A stretch of DNA of 64,000 nt from assembly GCF_019049325.1 (NCBI RefSeq), contig NZ_JAGMUO010000065.1:372001-436000 (forward strand), in the 5' to 3' direction. The notes below the pieces were generated by a model. It worked only from the letters and a program-made list of their open reading frames with translations, searched no databases and was not told the DNA's origin. Position numbers and translations under genes: made by a program. Shown piece after piece: positions 60,161 to 64,000 of the stretch. Source of the DNA: Streptomyces sp. AC512_CC834. Its GTDB lineage: Bacteria; Actinomycetota; Actinomycetes; Streptomycetales; Streptomycetaceae. Positions within the stretch are counted from its first letter, which is position 1, and each line of letters opens with the position of its first letter.

Positions 60161-60188
60161 TTAATGCGCATTACCTAATGCGCATTAA
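60161..60188. promoter_or_regulatory. Double palindromic LacI operator
   Basis: Two copies of the 12-base palindrome TAATGCGCATTA (60162-60173 and 60176-60187) are joined by CC, so that the whole 28 bases form an inverted repeat. It is AT-rich against the region and lies 20 bp upstream of the chosen lacI start. Confidence 0.88.
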
Positions 60189-60253
60189 CCAGTAATGTGA
60201 AGGACCGCGGGCCTCAGGTCAAGGGTTTCGGCCAAGGAAATCGGCCACGGAAG

Positions 60254-60296
60254 ACGCCGTGTGCCGGCGGGAGAGGCTCCCGCCGGCACACGGCGT
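60254..60296. terminator. 20-bp hairpin terminator
   Basis: A perfect 20-bp stem (60254-60273 with 60277-60296, beginning ACGCCGTGTGCC) and loop AGG, placed 38 bp downstream of the GNAT stop, and between it and the lacI promoter. Confidence 0.85.
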
Positions 60297-60334
60297 GTCG
60301 GTTCAGCCGCGAAGCGGATGCCGGTCGGCGCGGA

Positions 60335-60847
60335 TCAGATGCCGAAGGGCGCCGCGTACCGGACGGTGCCGGCGGGCAGCGGGTGGGCGGCGTCCAGGGT
60401 GAGGGCCATCAGGGCCTCGTCCGGGACGTCGATGGTCAGGCCGATGCCGTGGGCGGAGGCCCGGGTGAAGCCGAAGCGGGGGTAGTACTCCGGGTGTCCG
60501 AGGACGACCACGTGGTGCTCGCCGAGGCCCTCGGCCGCGATGATCGCGGCCCGGACGGCGGCCGTGCCGGCGCCGCTGTTCTGCCGCTCGGGCCGGACGG
60601 CGACGGGTGCCAGGCACAGCGCCGGGCTGTCCCCGATGTGGCAGCGGGTCAGCAGGGCGTGACCCACGGGACGGTCGTCGTCGTCCACCGCGACGAGGGA
60701 GAGTCCGGCGATCCACGCCTCGGGGTCGGCGCGCAGCGCGTCGACGAGGGCGGCCTCCTCCGGTGTGGGGAAGGCGGTGCGGACGATGTCACGGATGGCC
60801 GGGATGTCGGCGCCGGTCTCGGCGCGGGTGTTCCAGGTGTGGGACAT
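60335..60847 (-). CDS. GNAT N-acetyltransferase
   Basis: A 170-residue GNAT with the acetyl-CoA loop PVAVRPERQNSGAGTAAVRA (R/QxxGxG/A form) near residue 85 and VVLGHPEYYPRFGF near 115, typical of the YhbS-like predicted N-acetyltransferases. Substrate unknown. A 21-codon frame with a good SD lies just upstream. Confidence 0.87.
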   Translation of the reverse strand: MSHTWNTRAETGADIPAIRDIVRTAFPTPEEAALVDALRADPEAWIAGLSLVAVDDDDRPVGHALLTRCHIGDSPALCLAPVAVRPERQNSGAGTAAVRAAIIAAEGLGEHHVVVLGHPEYYPRFGFTRASAHGIGLTIDVPDEALMALTLDAAHPLPAGTVRYAAPFGI

Positions 60848-60894
60848 GACGGGATGAGGATCCGTTTCCGGGTTGCGTTCGACTGGGGCGGCGG

Positions 60895-60960
60895 TCAGGC
60901 CGTGGCCCGGGACGCGAGGGAGACCCGGGCGTCGCGAGCTACGGCTTCGAGCGCGGTCAT
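60895..60960 (-). CDS. Possible 21-residue upstream peptide
   Basis: ATG at 60960 with GGGAGGTG eight bases before it reads a 21-residue peptide (MTALEAVARDARVSLASRAT then Ala) and stops 47 bp before the GNAT start. G or C at nearly all third positions. It may be a short leader for the GNAT gene or chance. Confidence 0.35.
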   Translation of the reverse strand: MTALEAVARDARVSLASRATA

Positions 60961-60975
60961 CAACCTCACCTCCCT

Positions 60976-61005
60976 GTGGTCCTGGTCTTCGTGGTCCTGG
61001 TCTTC
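60976..61005. repeat. 15-bp tandem direct repeat
   Basis: GTGGTCCTGGTCTTC occurs twice in direct succession at 60976-60990 and 60991-61005, in the 216-bp gap between vanX and the GNAT gene, just upstream of the short peptide frame. No stem is formed. Confidence 0.85.
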
Positions 61006-61063
61006 CCGATCTGAATCGAGCGCGAACGGCGTCACTGTACCTGATGAGCCTGGAACCGGCGTC

Positions 61064-61672
61064 CTACGTGATGGGGAAATCGAAGTAGGTGTCGGGATAA
61101 GGCTCGTCGGCGAGCGTGTAGTGCCACCACTCGCACTCGTACGCGCGGAAGCCGCACGTCTCCATGAGGGAACGCAGGTGCTGCCGGTTCCGCGCTTCGG
61201 CGGGTGTGATCCCTTGTGCGCCATGATGTGAGAGGGAATCCATCAGGTCATGGCCGCCGCCCATGGGAACGAGTTCACCGGTGGCCAGGTCGTAGAGCGT
61301 GAGGTCGACGGTGCTGCCCCGGCTGTGGCCCGACCTGGCGGCCACATATCCCTTCTCGAACATCTCGGCCCTGCGGATATTCGGATAGTGCCGCGACTTG
61401 GTCCGGCCGTCCTCCGGCTGCCGCGACCAGCGCAGAAAGCAGTCGACGGCGTGCTGCGGGCGATAGCCGTCCCAGAGCAGCAGGCCGAACCCCCACGTTT
61501 CGGCCTTCTCCCGCGCCCGTTCCAGGGCCGCGCACAGAGCCCTCGTACCGACGACTCGGTTGGCCAGGTATCCGTCGACCGGTTTGCCGGTGAAGTTGTC
61601 CCACGTGGCGTACTTGGCATCCCAGCGTATTCCGGATGCCAGCTCGTCCACGAAGACGAAGTCGTCCTTCAT
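61064..61672 (-). CDS. vanX: D-Ala-D-Ala dipeptidase VanX
   Basis: A 202-residue zinc dipeptidase that removes D-Ala-D-Ala so that only D-Ala-D-Lac precursors remain. The zinc ligands and catalytic Glu are visible in RSGHSRGSTVDLTLYDL (His, Asp) and ECEWWHYTL (Glu and His), and the Arg in WDGYRPQHAV. Its ATG overlaps the stop of the ligase gene by four bases (ATGA). Last gene of the vanHAX operon; the full typical length is kept. Confidence 0.95.
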   Translation of the reverse strand: MKDDFVFVDELASGIRWDAKYATWDNFTGKPVDGYLANRVVGTRALCAALERAREKAETWGFGLLLWDGYRPQHAVDCFLRWSRQPEDGRTKSRHYPNIRRAEMFEKGYVAARSGHSRGSTVDLTLYDLATGELVPMGGGHDLMDSLSHHGAQGITPAEARNRQHLRSLMETCGFRAYECEWWHYTLADEPYPDTYFDFPIT

Positions 61673-62709
61673 CGGGTTTTTCCCGTCAGGGCGAGGGACA
61701 CCGTCCGGTCGATCACTTCGGAGAGCGGCAGGCCCGCGGCCGCCATCATCCTCGGGTAACGGCTGTACGAGGTCATGCCGGGGAAGGTGTTGACCTCGTT
61801 GAGGACGACTTCTCCGTTCTCCTTGAGGAACATGTCCACCCGCGAAAGGCCGCTGCATCCCAGGGCGCGGTACACGGCCTTGGCCGTCTCCCGCACGAGG
61901 AGCCGTGACTCCTCCGGAATGTCGGCGGGAACGATTGCCGTGGCGTTCTCGGAACCCGTCTCGGGGGCATCCTCCTGGTGGATCCTGAAGAAGCCGTGCG
62001 AGAGGTCGATCCGGTCCACCTCGCCCGCGGTCGGATCCGCCGCGTCTCCGAGGATGGCGCAGCCGATCTCGCTGCCGGTGACCGCCTCTTCGATCAGCAC
62101 CTTCGAGTCGTACTGCCGTGCCAATTCGACTGCGCCCGGCAGTTCCTCTGCCCGGGACACCTTGGTGACGCCGAAGGACGATCCCGAACGGGCCGGCTTC
62201 ACGAAGACCGGATAGGTGGGCTGGGCCGGATCGACGGTTTCGTCCGCCGTGACGGTCCAGAAGTCCGGCGTGGCGATTCCGGCGCCTCTGGCGACGACGT
62301 AGGCAAGGGACTTGTCCATGCACAGAGCGGAACTCTGGATGTCGCAGCCGATGTAGGGGATGCCGGAGAGTTCCAGCAGGCCCTGGATCGCGCCGTCCTC
62401 GCCGAGTGTGCCGTGCAGCACGGGGAGCACGACGTCCAGACGGATCGTCGCGTAGCGCCCCTGATCCAGAGTGAGCAGTCCGTGTACGTTGCTGTCCGGC
62501 GACAGCACGACGGGGCGGCCGTGGCCGTTCTCCCACTCCGTGTCGGGGCCGTCGCAGAGCCTCCAGGCGCCACTCTTCGTGATCCCGATGTAGAAGGGTT
62601 CGTACTTCTCGAGGTCGAGGTTCCGGGCCACCTCGCGCGCCGACTTGACGGAGACGGGGTGTTCCTCGGAACGGCCACCGAAAATGATACCGACCTTAAG
62701 CTCAGCCAT
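61669..62709 (-). CDS. vanA: D-alanine--D-lactate ligase (VanA type)
   Basis: A 346-residue ATP-grasp ligase making D-Ala-D-Lac. VGIIFGGRSEEHPVSVKSA at the start, the omega-loop segment GFFRIHQEDAPE, with the His typical of D-Ala-D-Lac ligases in place of the Tyr of housekeeping Ddl, and metal-binding VVLNEVNTFPGMTSYSRYP. KPARSGSSFGV is the ATP loop. It overlaps vanH by 8 bp and vanX by four, so the three are translated as a unit. Assigned to the VanA group by these motifs only; naming within actinomycetes may differ. Confidence 0.94.
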   Translation of the reverse strand: MAELKVGIIFGGRSEEHPVSVKSAREVARNLDLEKYEPFYIGITKSGAWRLCDGPDTEWENGHGRPVVLSPDSNVHGLLTLDQGRYATIRLDVVLPVLHGTLGEDGAIQGLLELSGIPYIGCDIQSSALCMDKSLAYVVARGAGIATPDFWTVTADETVDPAQPTYPVFVKPARSGSSFGVTKVSRAEELPGAVELARQYDSKVLIEEAVTGSEIGCAILGDAADPTAGEVDRIDLSHGFFRIHQEDAPETGSENATAIVPADIPEESRLLVRETAKAVYRALGCSGLSRVDMFLKENGEVVLNEVNTFPGMTSYSRYPRMMAAAGLPLSEVIDRTVSLALTGKTR

Positions 62710-63691
62710 GCTGGTTCCTGCTTTCGAATGTCAGACAGTTGGTGAGGGAGTTCTCCACGGTGTCGCGCAGGGCGTGGTCCGTGTAGTAGGCGGTGTGCGG
62801 ACTGATGAGTGCGTTCGGCAACTCCTGCAGCCGCAACAGCGTTTTGCTTTCCATGGGTTTGTCCCGGCAGTCGGCGTAGAAGACGCCTTCCTCGCCTTCG
62901 ACGACGTCCAGCGCCGCACCGCCCAGCCTGCCGCTTTCCAATTCCCGCAGCAGTGCCTCGGTGTCGATGAGCGCGCCACGTCCGGTATTGACGATCAGCG
63001 CGCCGTTCTTCAACTGCGCCAGGCGCCGCCGATTCAGCAGATGGTGCGTCTGCGCGGTGAGCGGCGCATGCAGCGTGACGAGGTCGCTCCGGCGCAGCAG
63101 TTCGTCGAGCGGAACGTGCTCGACAGCGGTCCCGGGACGATCGACGGGGCGATTGTCGTGGGCCACGATTCGGCAGCCGAAACCCCGCAGCCGGTCCATG
63201 ACCGCCGCGCCGATACGGCCTGTGCCGATCACCCCGACGGTCAGATCGCGCAACTCTCTTCCACGCACATCGCTGAGCCGGTAGTCGTGCACGTCGGTGC
63301 TCCGGACGGTGGCTTTCGCGTCCCGCATCGCCATCAGCATGAGCATGAGCGTGTAGTCGGCCACGCTGTCCGGAGAGTAGGAGACGTTTTCGACAACGAT
63401 GCCGATGCCGACCGCGTATTCCACGTCGATGTGGTTGTAGCCGATGCTCCGCGTGGAGATGTAGCCCACGCCGGTTCGGCCGAGCGCACGCAGAGTGGCG
63501 TGGGTGATGGGCGTCTTGTGGCCGACGCTGACGCACCGGCCGCCGGCGGCCAGTTCGGCATTGGCTTCACAGACCGGTGCGTCGGTGATGGCCGGACGCA
63601 CACCGAGGCGGGGTGCCAGCTCGCGGAACAGAGCGACTTCGTCCGGGTCGCACCCGTACATGGTGATGCGGGTCGTTTCGCTGTGGGTCAT
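62702..63691 (-). CDS. vanH: D-lactate dehydrogenase VanH
   Basis: A 329-residue 2-hydroxyacid dehydrogenase reducing pyruvate to D-lactate with NAD(P)H. NAD motif VGVIGTGRIGAAVMDRL near residue 150, ISTRSIGYNHID near 82, NTGRGALIDTEAL near 235 (Arg), LDVVEGEEG with Glu, and LISPHTAYYTDHAL with the catalytic His. The start at 63691 is chosen because the N-terminus then matches VanH proteins (a few residues, then ITMYGCDPDE); GGAGG ends only one base before the ATG, an unusually short spacing. Confidence 0.94.
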   Translation of the reverse strand: MTHSETTRITMYGCDPDEVALFRELAPRLGVRPAITDAPVCEANAELAAGGRCVSVGHKTPITHATLRALGRTGVGYISTRSIGYNHIDVEYAVGIGIVVENVSYSPDSVADYTLMLMLMAMRDAKATVRSTDVHDYRLSDVRGRELRDLTVGVIGTGRIGAAVMDRLRGFGCRIVAHDNRPVDRPGTAVEHVPLDELLRRSDLVTLHAPLTAQTHHLLNRRRLAQLKNGALIVNTGRGALIDTEALLRELESGRLGGAALDVVEGEEGVFYADCRDKPMESKTLLRLQELPNALISPHTAYYTDHALRDTVENSLTNCLTFESRNQHG

Positions 63692-63782
63692 GCCTCCACT
63701 CAAGGCGGCGTGCTGTTGCCGGAACGTATGTGGTTTTCGATACGCCCGCGATACGTCCCACTGCCTTGACTGGAGGCATGAC
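63687..63782. repeat. Inverted copy of the vanH start segment at murF
   Basis: The 19 bases CCTTGACTGGAGGCATGAC at 63764-63782 on the + strand match CCTTGAGTGGAGGCATGAC read leftward from 63705 to 63687 in 18 of 19 positions. Each copy holds an SD and an ATG; the leftward copy starts vanH. The arms are 58 bp apart. Confidence 0.85.
63692..63777. promoter_or_regulatory. Divergent vanH-murF promoter region
   Basis: Two direct copies of CGATACG at 63738-63744 and 63749-63755 are 11 bp apart, one helical turn, as expected for an OmpR-type response regulator such as VanR. The sites lie 47 bp from the vanH start and 23 bp from the short frame before murF. No vanR or vanS is in the window. Confidence 0.55.
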
Positions 63783-63822
63783 TGACAAAACACTCGACAT
63801 GACGTCCGGGGAGTCGACGTGA
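63778..63822 (+). CDS. 14-codon leader frame coupled to murF
   Basis: ATG at 63778, behind the duplicated GGAGG, reads MTDKTLDMTSGEST and stops at TGA 63820-63822, which overlaps the murF GTG (GTGA). It could be a leader peptide for translational coupling or simply the fused start of a vanH-derived fragment. Confidence 0.4.
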   Translation: MTDKTLDMTSGEST

Positions 63823-64000
63823 TCCCGCTCGCCCTCGCCGAGATCGCCGAGATCGTCGGCGGAAGGGCCGAGGGCGACAGCTCCGTGACCGTGACCGGAC
63901 CGGCCGTGCTCGACAGCCGGCAGGCCGGTCCCGGGGGCCTCTTCGTCGCCTTCTGCGGCGAGCACGCCGACGGCCACGACTACGCCGAACAGGCCGGCCG
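63819..64000 (+). CDS. murF: UDP-MurNAc-tripeptide:D-Ala-D-X ligase MurF, partial
   Basis: The first 60 residues of MurF, running off the right edge. IPLALAEIAEIVGGRAEGDS, then LDSRQAGPGGLFVAFCGEHADGHDY give the N-terminal UDP-binding domain (SR of the LDSR motif, GLFVAF and HGDxF-like part). GGGGAG precedes the GTG at 63819. In van loci of glycopeptide producers an extra murF often accompanies vanHAX, so this is probably the paralogue dedicated to D-Ala-D-Lac. Here it is divergent instead of downstream of vanX. Confidence 0.88.
   Translation, partial: MIPLALAEIAEIVGGRAEGDSSVTVTGPAVLDSRQAGPGGLFVAFCGEHADGHDYAEQAG

Noticed and set aside
57247..60195. 982-residue open frame on the + strand
   Set aside because: Antisense to the FAD oxidoreductase and lacI genes, low-complexity Gly/Ala/Val composition.
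1..64000. tRNA, rRNA, insertion sequences, prophage or attachment sites
   Set aside because: Looked for along the gaps; no cloverleaf with a GGTTCGAAT-type arm, no transposase or integrase motif, and no flanking direct repeats were seen. A covariance search was not possible.

Overview
The window reads as chromosomal DNA of a Streptomyces or very close actinomycete. Base composition is very GC-rich with G or C at almost every third codon position. It carries a conservon (cvnABCDE), a FemX-type transferase, Tat-exported enzymes, many TetR/LacI/LysR/GntR regulators, and a VanHAX glycopeptide-resistance operon. I saw no rRNA or tRNA gene, CRISPR array, transposase, phage gene or integrase.

Left part (1-8.3 kb): a DUF475/TerC-like membrane protein (cut by the window edge), a DUF350 protein, a WGR/beta-propeller protein, a polyprenyl diphosphate synthase and a DEDDh exonuclease-BRCT-BRCT-TerD fusion form a Ter-type stress neighbourhood. 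A Tat-exported phosphoesterase-LamG protein follows. From 8.3 to 21.5 kb come a flavin monooxygenase/TetR divergent pair with a clear double operator, a P450, a complete conservon whose P450 lacks the ExxR motif, a LysR/PhzF pair, a second TetR/flavoprotein pair with an operator array, and a GH25 lysozyme.

Middle part (21.5-46 kb): solitary metabolic genes; Dps and a PRC-barrel protein sharing a bidirectional terminator; a stress sigma module (STAS, MEDS-HATPase, SigB-type sigma factor); a truncated Ku C-terminus; a FemX homologue; a GlxA-type regulator; several Streptomyces-typical small or coiled-coil proteins; a GntR-TSUP pair; an arginine deiminase/antiporter pair; and a GH65 phosphorylase translationally coupled to what looks like an internally deleted phosphoketolase.

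Right part (46.5-64 kb): a persulfide/sulfite detoxification regulon (MBL-rhodanese fusion, TSUP exporter, CstR-like repressor, rhodanese) tied together by ATACCC...GGTAT palindromes; a TetR-MFS drug-efflux pair; a LacI-controlled catabolic operon of unassigned substrate (FAD oxidoreductase, hydantoinase/oxoprolinase-like protein, HExxH protein, permease, Tat-exported propeller protein); a GNAT; then vanX, vanA-type ligase and vanH transcribed leftward and a divergent murF running off the right edge. The vanH and murF sides of that divergent promoter carry an inverted copy of the same ribosome-binding/start segment. VanH makes D-lactate, the ligase makes D-Ala-D-Lac, VanX removes D-Ala-D-Ala, and MurF would load the depsipeptide onto the UDP-MurNAc-tripeptide.

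Candidates for undescribed biology, in my order: the inverted vanH leader at murF, the LacI-controlled operon with its HExxH protein, the exonuclease-BRCT-TerD fusion, and the two gene remnants (Ku, phosphoketolase). All assignments are from reading translated sequence; no database search was run.
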